Source: Candidatus Pelagibacter ubique HIMB140
Lineage (GTDB): Bacteria; Pseudomonadota; Alphaproteobacteria; Pelagibacterales; Pelagibacteraceae
Direction: 5' to 3'
NCBI RefSeq assembly: GCF_025558165.1
Contig: NZ_LAMZ01000001.1
Coordinates: 682,001-746,000 of the forward strand
DNA: 64,000 nucleotides
Shown here: positions 9,938 through 18,440 of the stretch, in pieces
Layout of the letters: every line of letters begins with the position of its first letter
How positions within the stretch are numbered: the first letter of the stretch is position 1
The notes under the pieces: generated by a model
What the model was told of the DNA's origin: nothing
The model's database searches: none
What the model saw: only the letters and a program-made list of their open reading frames with translations
Made by a program: the position numbers and the translations under genes

Positions 9938-11208
9938 CTCTTTGCAATTTTTTCAACCTGTTTATCTGAAATTTGAAATCCATTTTGAACCCAGGTTTCT
10001 TCTATAAGTTTTAACTTATTACCTAAAATTTTACCCTCAGGAATTTTATACTTAGACATTAAAATATTTGCTCCAATTTTTAATTCAGGCAATGTTTTAT
10101 TTTCGTAAATTTTAAGTAGTTTTAATAATTTATTCTCCACCTTACTTGAATAGAACAATTTAAAATTAATTATATCAATTACAGTTTGTCTACCATTATA
10201 GTAAAATATTTTATTAAAGTTTTTTTCTGTAAAACTTTTAATACTCACCTTTTCTTTGAAAAAATAATGAATTAATTTAAGCCTCTTTTGATCTTTTTTT
10301 GAGATTTTAAATTTATAAATAAAATAGTCAGTATTGTCTGTTTCATCGATAATCAGCAAAGCAATTACAAAAATAAAGTCAAAGTTGCTAATAACTTTGG
10401 AACTAAATGAATTCAGTTTCTTAAAATGATTAATATTTTTAAATTGTGGAAATACTATTTCTAATATTTCTAAACTTTGTTGATCTTCAAATAATTTAAG
10501 AAAATTTTTTGATTTAACTGTCTTTTTAAATTCATCTAATAATCTTTCAGCAGATAAGTTCGAAATACCTTTGATATTTTTTTTAAATATTTTAATTACC
10601 TCTGTTTTATGATTTTCAGTTGAGTAATTAATATGAAAACGGAAATATCTTAATATTCTTAAATAATCCTCTTGAATTCTTTTTTCTGGATCTCCAATAA
10701 ATTTTAAAACACCTTTATTTAAATCTAGCTTACCATTTTGTGGATCAAATAAATTTCCTGAACTATCAGAGTAAATAGCATTAATTGTAAAATCTCTTCT
10801 TTTTGAATCTTCTTTCCAATCAGAAGTAAATTCAACTTTTGCATGTCTTCCGTCTGTAGCAACGTCTTTTCTAAGTGAAGTAATTTCATAGTTTTTTTCA
10901 TTTATTACTGCAGTTATCGTGCCGTGTTCTTTACCTGACTCAAAAAATTTAATTTGATGTTTATTTAGTGCATCACAAACTTCATCTGGTGTAATGTTAG
11001 TTGCTAAATCAATGTCATCTACTTCTTCTCGATTTATAATTTTTCTAATACACCCTCCAACAAATCTTAATTCACTATTTTCAGAATAATTGTTAATTGC
11101 TTCAAAAATTTTTTTTGCAGGAGTGTTCTGAGATATGTTTTTTATATTTTTACTTATATAATTAAGATTTTTGGACCTAAAAAAAATTTTATCTAAAAAT
11201 TTATCCAT
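9934..11208 (-). CDS. cca: CCA tRNA nucleotidyltransferase / poly(A) polymerase family
   Basis: A 424-residue class II nucleotidyltransferase that adds or repairs the CCA end of tRNA. The signature [12 protein letters not shown] followed by DDIDLAT (the DxD metal site) is near residues 53-73. [33 protein letters not shown] and the [16 protein letters not shown] motif follow. The ATG at 11206-11208 lies only 5 bases after the encoded CCA end of tRNA-Gln on the same strand, with no Shine-Dalgarno, and no alternative in-frame start is evident. The protein may add A rather than full CCA; sequence alone cannot decide. Confidence 0.93.
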   Translation of the reverse strand: MDKFLDKIFFRSKNLNYISKNIKNISQNTPAKKIFEAINNYSENSELRFVGGCIRKIINREEVDDIDLATNITPDEVCDALNKHQIKFFESGKEHGTITAVINEKNYEITSLRKDVATDGRHAKVEFTSDWKEDSKRRDFTINAIYSDSSGNLFDPQNGKLDLNKGVLKFIGDPEKRIQEDYLRILRYFRFHINYSTENHKTEVIKIFKKNIKGISNLSAERLLDEFKKTVKSKNFLKLFEDQQSLEILEIVFPQFKNINHFKKLNSFSSKVISNFDFIFVIALLIIDETDNTDYFIYKFKISKKDQKRLKLIHYFFKEKVSIKSFTEKNFNKIFYYNGRQTVIDIINFKLFYSSKVENKLLKLLKIYENKTLPELKIGANILMSKYKIPEGKILGNKLKLIEETWVQNGFQISDKQVEKIAKS

Positions 11209-11213
11209 ATATA

Positions 11214-11287
11214 TGGCTGGGGCGCTAGGATTCGAACCTAGGATGCAGGTACCAAAAACCCGTGCCTTACCGCTTGGCTACGCCCCA
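11214..11287 (-). tRNA. tRNA-Gln (anticodon TTG), CCA encoded
   Basis: Read on the minus strand, the sequence folds into a full cloverleaf. The acceptor stem TGGGGCG pairs with CGCCCCA. The D arm is GCC...GGC. The anticodon stem CGGGT/ACCTG has loop TTTTGGT with anticodon TTG. The T arm CTAGG-TTCGAAT-CCTAG is perfect. The discriminator is G and the CCA end is genomically encoded at 11214-11216. It sits 34 bases after ispE and 5 bases before cca on the same strand, so it is probably processed out of, or shares a transcript with, the cca mRNA. Confidence 0.97.
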
Positions 11288-11321
11288 ATATTATAGATCC
11301 TATAACACAAAAAAAATAAAT

Positions 11322-12164
11322 TTATATAGTTTTTGATACAAACAACCAACAATTTTTAAATTTCCTCTTAAATTGAACTTTTGCTGAATTACAGTCTTTG
11401 ACTGATTTATAGTATGCAATAACTGTAGATCCAGACCCAGTCATTCTTACAAACTCAGGATTATTAGTCTTTTCTAAAAATAACTTAATCTTTTTTATTT
11501 GTGGGTATTTTGAAATTGCAACATCTTCTAAAGTATTACTTTGATTTTTTAAAAATTTATAACCAAACATAATTTTTTTTGGATTATTAAATTTTGGTTT
11601 TGTAAAATTTTTAACGTTAGAATAAATTTTTTTTGTCGCACAACCAAAATTAGGCTTTATTAAAAGCATATTTAGAGTCGGACAATTAAAAAATTTTTTA
11701 ATTTTATTGTTTGAAAGTAAAACTGAGCTAGACGGGTTTATACCTAAAATAACATCAGACCCTATTTCAGAGCAAACCTCCAAAATTTTCTTTTCACTAA
11801 TTTTAATTACCTTTTTTTTATTTAAAAAATTTAAAATACTTGCAGCATTTATAGAACCGCCACCAAGTCCTGCTTTTTGAGGAATATTCTTTGATATAGA
11901 AACTCTAAATTTTTGATTTAGTAATAACTTTTCTCGACCTAATATTTGAAAGAGTTTTTGAACAGTATTTTTTTTTCCAATACCTTTCGCAAATTTCCCT
12001 TGAAAAGAAATATTATGTTTTTCATCTCTTATTTTTTTTATTGAAATAACATCATACAAATCAATGAAACTAATGATGCTTTCAATTTTGTGTAATGATT
12101 TATTTTTTCCTGTTACATTGAGAGCTAAATTGATTTTAGCATGAGACTTTAAATTTAATTTCAT
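11322..12164 (-). CDS. ispE: 4-diphosphocytidyl-2-C-methyl-D-erythritol kinase
   Basis: A 280-residue GHMP kinase of the MEP isoprenoid pathway, phosphorylating CDP-methylerythritol. The N-terminal SHAKINLALNVTGK carries the substrate-binding Lys/Asn, the GHMP ATP loop PQKAGLGGGSINAAS is near residue 95 and the C-terminal MTGSGSTVIAYY is typical. The start overlaps the stop of the upstream TPR gene (ATGA). IspE feeds the same pathway as IspH, which is near 29 kb, and ultimately the carotenoid genes. Confidence 0.96.
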   Translation of the reverse strand: MKLNLKSHAKINLALNVTGKNKSLHKIESIISFIDLYDVISIKKIRDEKHNISFQGKFAKGIGKKNTVQKLFQILGREKLLLNQKFRVSISKNIPQKAGLGGGSINAASILNFLNKKKVIKISEKKILEVCSEIGSDVILGINPSSSVLLSNNKIKKFFNCPTLNMLLIKPNFGCATKKIYSNVKNFTKPKFNNPKKIMFGYKFLKNQSNTLEDVAISKYPQIKKIKLFLEKTNNPEFVRMTGSGSTVIAYYKSVKDCNSAKVQFKRKFKNCWLFVSKTI

Positions 12165-13849
12165 TGAATAGATTTTAAGCCAATAATCAATTTTTTGTTT
12201 ATATTTTCTCTCATATCATCTTCAGTATCATCAAAGTTCAACACACTATTCCAAAAATATCTTGCCTGAATTTTTTGATCTAGCTTCCACAATATATCTC
12301 CATAATGATCATTTACTATTGGGTCATCAGGCATTAATTCTACAGCTCTTTTTAAATATTTTTCTGCCTCTTCATATTCATCTATCAAGAAATATGCCCA
12401 ACCAATTGAGTCAATAATATAGGGATCATTACTTTTTAAATCATATGCTATTTTTAACATTTCCATCGCTTCATCTATTTTGTAATCACGTTCTAACCAA
12501 GAATAAGCAAGATAATTTAGGACGTATGCATCATTAGGTCTTATTCTTAATGCATGAAGTAAATCTTCATCTGACTTCTCATAATTACCTAATCTTTCGT
12601 AACTCCCACCTCTTCTATATAAAACATCCGATTTAATTACAGAAGTATCCTCTAGTGAGGAGATTAATCTTGAATAATAATCGATTGCAAGTTCATAATT
12701 TTTAGAGTTTTTATAAAAATTTGCTAAATCAAAAATCATCTTTGGATTAGGTTTTTCAATATTTTTAAATTTAGACTCGATATGGCTTGTGCCTTTTTCA
12801 TAATTTTGTTCTTTCACTATTATTTGCGCTTCTTTTTTAACTCTAAACCAATAATAAAACTCATCAGTCTCTTTAAATTTTCTTACTATTTTTTTTACCT
12901 TGTTGTATTCACCATCTGCAAAGAAATTTTCTGCAACGAGTGATAAATTAAATTCAAATTTAGGATTTAAGTATATTGATAAATTTAAATAAAAATTTGA
13001 TTTTTCAAAATTATCTTGTGATGAATAAAGATTTGATATCAAGAATAAAAATTCACTAATTATATCATTATGGTTTCCACATGAGAAAATTTTTTCAAAA
13101 CTTTTAAACTTATTATTATCTATCCAGCTTTTGGTTTGAGTTAACAAAAGTGTTGAGCCAATATAATCAATTTGATCAATTACTGACTTTGCCTGATCAA
13201 ACTCCTTATTCTGAATTAGATAATTTATATAAAAAAATATATATCTTGAATAATCACCTTGTTGATTATTAATTAAATTTAAAAAGAAAGAGCTGGTTCT
13301 TTGATCATTATAATGACATCTTTGAAACGCCTCAGCTATTAATGATAAGTTTCCAAAATTTTTCTTATTAGGTAAAAGTTTTTTATTTTTAAAAGTGTAA
13401 ATGTACTGCTTTAAAGTCTCAAAAATTACTAGATTAATTCTATTTTCTTCCTGAAATCTCAAACTTTGATCTAAGTAAATATCAGCTTTATCAAAATCAT
13501 TTTTTTTCAAACTATCAATTATTAATAGAACATATGCATCAAAAAAATCAGAGTTTCTTTTTTTTGAGTTATTTTTTATAACATTAATTGCTTGAGCTAC
13601 TTTGTTTTCCAATACAAGAGAATTAACGTATCTTTTTAAATAATTGTCATGGCTATTTAGTAAAACTTTACTTAAATTGAAATATTTTAAAGCTTCTGAA
13701 TTATCTCTATTTTCATAAGCTACAATACCAGAAAAATAATTAGATAAATCTCTTGAGTTGAAATCATTAAAACTTGTACTTTTAGAATAAACGGGTGTCT
13801 GATAGGATAACACTAATAATAATATGATTTTAAATATTTTAGATATCAT
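12161..13849 (-). CDS. TPR-repeat protein with signal peptide
   Basis: A 562-residue protein with an N-terminal hydrophobic signal (about residues 1-22), so probably periplasmic or membrane-attached. Most of it is helical repeat. Clear TPR units occur in the last third: YRRGGSYERLGNYEKSDEDL, the segment with NYLAYSWLERDYKIDEAMEM, then IDSIGWAYFLIDEYEEAEKY and VNDHYGDILWKLDQKIQARY. This C-terminal TPR pattern next to ispE is recurrent in Alphaproteobacteria. TPR proteins act as protein-protein scaffolds; the partner is unknown. Its start is 14 bases from the divergent UDG gene. Confidence 0.85.
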   Translation of the reverse strand: MISKIFKIILLLVLSYQTPVYSKSTSFNDFNSRDLSNYFSGIVAYENRDNSEALKYFNLSKVLLNSHDNYLKRYVNSLVLENKVAQAINVIKNNSKKRNSDFFDAYVLLIIDSLKKNDFDKADIYLDQSLRFQEENRINLVIFETLKQYIYTFKNKKLLPNKKNFGNLSLIAEAFQRCHYNDQRTSSFFLNLINNQQGDYSRYIFFYINYLIQNKEFDQAKSVIDQIDYIGSTLLLTQTKSWIDNNKFKSFEKIFSCGNHNDIISEFLFLISNLYSSQDNFEKSNFYLNLSIYLNPKFEFNLSLVAENFFADGEYNKVKKIVRKFKETDEFYYWFRVKKEAQIIVKEQNYEKGTSHIESKFKNIEKPNPKMIFDLANFYKNSKNYELAIDYYSRLISSLEDTSVIKSDVLYRRGGSYERLGNYEKSDEDLLHALRIRPNDAYVLNYLAYSWLERDYKIDEAMEMLKIAYDLKSNDPYIIDSIGWAYFLIDEYEEAEKYLKRAVELMPDDPIVNDHYGDILWKLDQKIQARYFWNSVLNFDDTEDDMRENINKKLIIGLKSIQ

Positions 13850-13863
13850 TTAATCCTTGTAAG

Positions 13864-14580
13864 GTGAAAAAATTGATAAATCAAAACGATAAAATAAACG
13901 AAGAATTAATAAATACAATAGAAGCCAATTTTGTATTTGATAAAAAACCTATTAATAGGTTTTCTGAGGTCAAAAAAAAAAGTGATATCAATCAAAGAAA
14001 TAAACAAGATTTATTAGAAAATCTAAAGAAACAATTAAATTCAATTGAAAATTGCAAACTAAGAAATAATTCCAAAAATATTGTTCTTGGAGAAGGAAAT
14101 ATTGATAGTCCTATAATGTTAATAGGAGAAGCTCCAGGTGAAATTGAAGACAAAGTTGGAAACCCTTTTAAAGGAGAGAGTGGAGAGCTTTTAGACAAAA
14201 TGTTAATAGCAATAAATATTAAAAGAGAAAATATTTATACAAGTTATGCAATAAATTTTAGACCACCAGAGGATAGAAAACCAACTTCACAAGAAATTAA
14301 ACGTTACTCAAACTTTTTAAAAGAACATATATCTATTATTGATCCCAAAATTATAATTTTAATGGGTAGTACAGCTATGGAAGCTGTTACTGGGATTAAT
14401 GAAAAAATATCTTCAGAAAGAGGTAAATGGAAGGAAATAATTTTAAATAAAAATACTTATCCTTTAATGATAACTTTTAACCCTTCTTATTTAATTAGAT
14501 ATCCGGATAACAAAAAATATTCATGGGAAGATTTAAAAAAAATAAGAGAAAAAGTTAAAGAGTTAAAATTAATAATCTAA
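13864..14580 (+). CDS. Family-4-like uracil-DNA glycosylase lacking most Fe-S cysteines
   Basis: A 238-residue protein aligning with family 4 UDGs, which excise uracil from DNA. Motif A is present as IGEAPGEIEDKVGNPFKG near residues 88-104. Family 4 enzymes bind a 4Fe-4S cluster through four cysteines. Here only Cys64 remains; the other positions read Ile61, Phe132 (NFRPP) and Tyr148. The motif normally HPAYLLR or HPSYLLR is FNPSYLIR, with Asn206 for His. An N-terminal extension of about 55 residues precedes the domain. The start is GTG at 13864, although AAGG at 13861-13864 would better serve a TTG at 13873. Activity is uncertain. Confidence 0.82.
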   Translation: MKKLINQNDKINEELINTIEANFVFDKKPINRFSEVKKKSDINQRNKQDLLENLKKQLNSIENCKLRNNSKNIVLGEGNIDSPIMLIGEAPGEIEDKVGNPFKGESGELLDKMLIAINIKRENIYTSYAINFRPPEDRKPTSQEIKRYSNFLKEHISIIDPKIIILMGSTAMEAVTGINEKISSERGKWKEIILNKNTYPLMITFNPSYLIRYPDNKKYSWEDLKKIREKVKELKLII

Positions 14581-15140
14581 TGAAATTAATAGCTGGTGTT
14601 GATGAGGTAGGCAGAGGTAGTTTAATAGGTCCTGTTTATGCTGCTGCTGTCATTCTAAAAAAATCTGTAGATCCAAAAATTTTAAAAGACTCAAAAGTGT
14701 TGAGTAAAAAAAAGAGAGAATACCTTTTTAATTATATTAAAAAAAATTCAATTTGGTCATTAGGCAAAGCTTCTGTTAGTGAGATTGAAAAACTCAATAT
14801 ACTAAATGCAAGTTTACTAGCTATGAAAAGAGCTATATTAAAATTAACAAAAAAACCAACTCTTATTCTAATAGATGGAAACAAAATTCCAAAATTAAAA
14901 AATTATAAATTAAAATCGATCATAAAGGGTGATAAAAAAATTCCCTCAATTTCAGCAGCATCTATAATAGCAAAGGTATCAAGAGATAGATTAGTTGCTA
15001 CTCTATCAAAAAAAAACAAAGGTTATCATTGGGATAAAAATTTTGGATATGGAACCAAACAACACTTACAAGCATTAAAGAAACTAGGCATAACCAAACA
15101 TCATAGAAAAACTTTCTCTCCTATGTCTAGATTAACTTAA
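14580..15140 (+). CDS. rnhB: Ribonuclease HII
   Basis: A 186-residue RNase HII, which cleaves RNA in RNA-DNA hybrids and starts removal of single ribonucleotides from DNA. The N-terminal AGVDEVGRGSLIGPVYAAAV contains the catalytic Asp-Glu pair and the GRG motif that recognises the RNA-DNA junction. LILIDGNKIP gives the third acidic residue, and ISAASIIAKVSRDR is another hallmark. The start overlaps the preceding stop by one base (TAATG), giving a coupled pair of DNA repair genes upstream of ccrM. Confidence 0.96.
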   Translation: MKLIAGVDEVGRGSLIGPVYAAAVILKKSVDPKILKDSKVLSKKKREYLFNYIKKNSIWSLGKASVSEIEKLNILNASLLAMKRAILKLTKKPTLILIDGNKIPKLKNYKLKSIIKGDKKIPSISAASIIAKVSRDRLVATLSKKNKGYHWDKNFGYGTKQHLQALKKLGITKHHRKTFSPMSRLT

Positions 15141-15179
15141 TACTACATCTAGTTATCATTAAAATTCGATACACAAATC

Positions 15180-15228
15180 GAATCCAATTTTTTCAATCAC
15201 AGGTTGACCGAAGAATCCATTTGGAGTC
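15180..15228 (+). promoter_or_regulatory. Cluster of three GANTC (CcrM target) sites upstream of ccrM
   Basis: The 104-base gap between rnhB and ccrM contains GAATC at 15180-15184, GAATC at 15213-15217 and GAGTC at 15224-15228, the last 16 bases before the ccrM ATG. GANTC is the recognition sequence of CcrM. In Caulobacter the ccrM promoter region also holds GANTC sites whose methylation state affects expression. The sites are seen directly; autoregulation here is inference. No clear Shine-Dalgarno precedes the ATG. Confidence 0.55.
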
Positions 15229-15244
15229 TAATTAATTTTTACAA

Positions 15245-16315
15245 ATGAAATCTGATTTTAAAAATAAAATAATTAACGGAGACAGTCTCGAAGAATTAAA
15301 AAAAATTCCACGTGAAACTTTTGATTTAATTTTTGCTGACCCTCCATATAATTTACAATTGAAAGGTGAATTGACTAGACCAGATAGATCTAAAGTCAGC
15401 GCTGTAAACGACAAGTGGGATCAATTTGAAAATTTTAAAAAATACGATGAGTTCACGTATGAATGGCTTAATGAATGCAAAAGGATTTTGAAAAAAGATG
15501 GAGCTATTTGGGTTATAGGTAGTTACCATAATATTTTTAGAGTAGGAACCGCAATACAAAATTTAGGTTTCTGGATACTAAATGATGTCATCTGGAATAA
15601 AAATAATCCAATGCCTAACTTTAGAGGCACAAGATTTACAAATGCTCATGAGACTTTAATTTGGGCTTCGAAGAGTGAAAAATCAAAATACACATTCAAT
15701 TATCAGTCTTTGAAATGTTTAAATGATGATCTCCAGATGAGATCTAATTGGAGTCTTCCTATTTGTAGTGGTTCTGAACGACTTAAAAAAAATGGAAAAA
15801 AAATTCACTCTACTCAAAAACCAGAATCACTTTTACATAGAATTTTACTAGCTACATCAAATAAAAATGATCTAGTTCTTGATCCTTTTTTAGGTTCTGG
15901 AACTTCTGCTGCAGTTGCAAAAAAACTAGGGAGAAATTATTTTGGTATAGAAAAAGAAAAGAATTATTTTAAAGCTGCTGAGGAACGTTTAAAGGGTACC
16001 AAACCAATTGAAGATGATTTATTAGATACACTTAAAAATAACAGATCAAAACCAAGAATTCCATTTGGATCGTTGGTAGAGCTTGGAATAATTAAGCCTG
16101 GAACAAATATTTTTGATAACAAGAAAAAAATAACAGCAAGAATAATGGCTGATGGTAGCATCAAACACAACCAAGCGGAAGGTTCTATTCACAAAGTTGC
16201 AGCTACTATTTTGGGAGCTGAAAGCTGTAATGGTTGGACATTTTGGCATTGTGATATTAATGGACGAACCTACCCAATCGATTACTTGAGACAAAGATTA
16301 ATTTCTAAAAATTAA
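15245..16315 (+). CDS. ccrM: CcrM-type adenine-specific DNA methyltransferase (GANTC)
   Basis: A 356-residue beta-class N6-adenine methyltransferase, almost the same length as Caulobacter CcrM. The catalytic DPPYNL motif is at residues 32-37 and the SAM-binding motif DPFLGSGTSAA is near 218. The C-terminal 85 residues form the RAMA-type domain found in CcrM (FGSLVELGIIKPGT, then NGWTFWHCDINGR). CcrM methylates GANTC after replication and in model Alphaproteobacteria times cell-cycle gene expression. It is solitary: no restriction gene lies nearby. Its stop interlocks with the convergent monooxygenase stop in TTAA at 16312-16315. Confidence 0.95.
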   Translation: MKSDFKNKIINGDSLEELKKIPRETFDLIFADPPYNLQLKGELTRPDRSKVSAVNDKWDQFENFKKYDEFTYEWLNECKRILKKDGAIWVIGSYHNIFRVGTAIQNLGFWILNDVIWNKNNPMPNFRGTRFTNAHETLIWASKSEKSKYTFNYQSLKCLNDDLQMRSNWSLPICSGSERLKKNGKKIHSTQKPESLLHRILLATSNKNDLVLDPFLGSGTSAAVAKKLGRNYFGIEKEKNYFKAAEERLKGTKPIEDDLLDTLKNNRSKPRIPFGSLVELGIIKPGTNIFDNKKKITARIMADGSIKHNQAEGSIHKVAATILGAESCNGWTFWHCDINGRTYPIDYLRQRLISKN

Positions 16316-17457
16316 TCTTTATAAATTTTACCTAAATAACTTTGCAGAAATTTTTTATTTTTTGTCAAAAGCTTTAAAAAAATATTTCTAAAAAAGATCA
16401 TAATCGGATTTGATAAATGAAAAGCAAATTGATTAAAATCAGATCTTCTATTAATCATTTTTACTCTCTCTAATCTAGAATTATAAAAATCATTTTTTTG
16501 GTTAATTATAACTTCATGTAATTGATTAGCTCCTTCTATTGATTGTGAGGCTCCCTGAGCAAAAGAAGGAGAGAATGCAAAAAAAGCATCTCCAACTAAA
16601 TAAATATTTTTGGGAGGAATAAATGGATTTTTACTTACAAAAACTGGAAACAATTTAATATCTTCAAGACTCTGAAATACTTTTGATGAAATTTTCTTGG
16701 ATAATTTTTGTTTAATGTTCTCAATAAATGTACTTTCATTACAAAGATTGTGGTTTTTTTGCTGATCGGAATTTAACTTATTCTTCAATATCCCAATAAA
16801 ATTAAAATTTTCATCATTATTAAGTGGATATAATACATAATGAAAATCTGATCCTAAAAATAAAGAAATATTATCCTCGTTTATAATATCAAGACTTTCT
16901 TTAGATACACTGGCTCTAACAGCGATAGTGTTATTGTAAATTGGTTCTGAATTATTATTTGAAATTAATGACTTTCCTTTAGAAAATACACCATCTGAAA
17001 TAACTAAATGATCACAAGTTATTTTTTCTTTATCAAAAGTTAAATTTATTAAATTATTACTGTATTCTATGTTGTCTAAACTGCAGTTAAACTGGATTGT
17101 ATTTTTATCCAGTCGATTTATTAGGAACTGAAGTAATTTTGATCTTTTCAATGTTGTATACTTACAATCATCAGAATTAAATTCTGAAATATTTAAATCA
17201 CAAATTTTCTTTGAATTTTTAATTTGATAAAAGTCAATTTTTTTTGGATTAAATTTCTCTTTGTCTGACAAGGAAGAGAAGCCTAATTTGTTTAATAACT
17301 TTACGCTATTAACAGATAATTGAATGCCATAACCTTCCCCTATTTCTAATGAGGTTTTTTTTTCATAAATTGTGACCTGATAATCTTTATTTCCTTTAAA
17401 TAAGTTGGCTATAAACAGACCGGAAATACCTGCGCCAATAATTGCTATTTTTTTCAT
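16312..17457 (-). CDS. FAD-dependent aromatic-ring monooxygenase (UbiH/salicylate hydroxylase-like)
   Basis: A 381-residue group A flavoprotein monooxygenase. The N-terminal dinucleotide-binding motif AIIGAGISGLFIANLF is at residues 4-19, and the second FAD motif, GDAFFAFSPSFAQGASQSIE, is near residue 290. Members hydroxylate aromatic substrates or ubiquinone precursors using NAD(P)H and O2. The length suits either a UbiH/UbiF/VisC-type quinone hydroxylase or a single-component aromatic hydroxylase; I cannot choose from sequence. Its start overlaps the mutY stop by 4 bases (ATGA), so both share a transcript. Confidence 0.78.
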   Translation of the reverse strand: MKKIAIIGAGISGLFIANLFKGNKDYQVTIYEKKTSLEIGEGYGIQLSVNSVKLLNKLGFSSLSDKEKFNPKKIDFYQIKNSKKICDLNISEFNSDDCKYTTLKRSKLLQFLINRLDKNTIQFNCSLDNIEYSNNLINLTFDKEKITCDHLVISDGVFSKGKSLISNNNSEPIYNNTIAVRASVSKESLDIINEDNISLFLGSDFHYVLYPLNNDENFNFIGILKNKLNSDQQKNHNLCNESTFIENIKQKLSKKISSKVFQSLEDIKLFPVFVSKNPFIPPKNIYLVGDAFFAFSPSFAQGASQSIEGANQLHEVIINQKNDFYNSRLERVKMINRRSDFNQFAFHLSNPIMIFFRNIFLKLLTKNKKFLQSYLGKIYKD

Positions 17458-18440
17458 TTTTGACTTTCTAAAAATTTTATTATCTTTTTGGTAAATGTTG
17501 GAAGTACATAATTTTCAAGCTTTGCAGGATTTATCCAATTAATATTTTTGTCAAAGTTATGCTTCTTTTTATATTCAATTTTAATATTCATATTCATATT
17601 AGATATTTTAAAATTTAAATCTTTATCAAAATTTTTAGGATTATTTAATTGATCCATTGGAAAAATATTTAAATTTTTTAAAAAATTAAATTTATTATTT
17701 TTGATTAATAAATATTGATTATTTTTTTTATAAACATTTAATTTATAATATGTTTCCTTGTTAATTTTCTTTAATTTCACTAAATCAAAATTTTTATTTT
17801 TAAATGCTTTGCAATTATTAGATAGTGGACATTTATTACAATTAGGGTTTGTAGGTTTGCAAATTAATGCACCCAGTTCCATCAAAGCTTGCGCATAATC
17901 GCTTGATCTTTTTGTCGATGTCCCAAAAATTTTTTTTTGATCTTGTAAGAATTCTTTTTTAATTTGACTTTGTTTCTTTAAATACAGATATCTTTTTAAT
18001 ACTCTTTCAATGTTTCCATCCAAAGGAATTATTGGTTTGTTAAATGCGATTGCTGAAATTGCACTCGCTGTATAATCGCCAATACCTGGTAATGATTTTA
18101 ATTCATAAAAATCTCTAGGTATTTTTTTATTGAATTTTTTAACAATTATTTGAGCAGTTTTTTTTAAATTTCTTACTCTTGAATAATATCCAAGACCTTC
18201 CCAAAGTTTGGTTAATTTTCTATCATTATATTTTGATAACTTTTCAATATTAGGAATATTTTTAATAAATCTATTAAAATAAGGTATCACAGTAGCAACC
18301 TGAGTTTGTTGCAACATAAACTCGCTAACCAATGTAAAGTATTGTTTCTTTTCTTGTGAAACCTTATTTCTCCAAGGTAAAGATCTCTTATTTATATCGT
18401 ACCAATTGAGAATTTTATTTGTTATTATTAGATCTTTCAT
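17454..18440 (-). CDS. mutY: A/G-specific adenine glycosylase MutY
   Basis: A MutY of about 328 residues, removing adenine paired with 8-oxoguanine. The helix-hairpin-helix LKSLPGIGDYTASAI with the downstream catalytic Asp (PLDGNIERV) and the Fe-S cluster pattern C-x6-C-x2-C-x5-C (CKPTNPNCNKCPLSNNC) are all intact. The C-terminal NUDIX-like domain is reduced. I place the start at ATG 18438-18440, where the family similarity (LNWYDINKRSLPWRN) begins nearby. A longer TTG form from 18485 would overlap the divergent gene by 45 bases and adds an unconserved lead. Confidence 0.93.
   Translation of the reverse strand: MKDLIITNKILNWYDINKRSLPWRNKVSQEKKQYFTLVSEFMLQQTQVATVIPYFNRFIKNIPNIEKLSKYNDRKLTKLWEGLGYYSRVRNLKKTAQIIVKKFNKKIPRDFYELKSLPGIGDYTASAISAIAFNKPIIPLDGNIERVLKRYLYLKKQSQIKKEFLQDQKKIFGTSTKRSSDYAQALMELGALICKPTNPNCNKCPLSNNCKAFKNKNFDLVKLKKINKETYYKLNVYKKNNQYLLIKNNKFNFLKNLNIFPMDQLNNPKNFDKDLNFKISNMNMNIKIEYKKKHNFDKNINWINPAKLENYVLPTFTKKIIKFLESQK

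Noticed and set aside
11288-11304. TATAAT on the minus strand just upstream of tRNA-Gln as its promoter
   Set aside because: The hexamer (11290-11295) ends only two bases before the mature tRNA, so transcription would start inside the tRNA. A weaker TATAGG at 11299-11304 is better placed but has no convincing -35.
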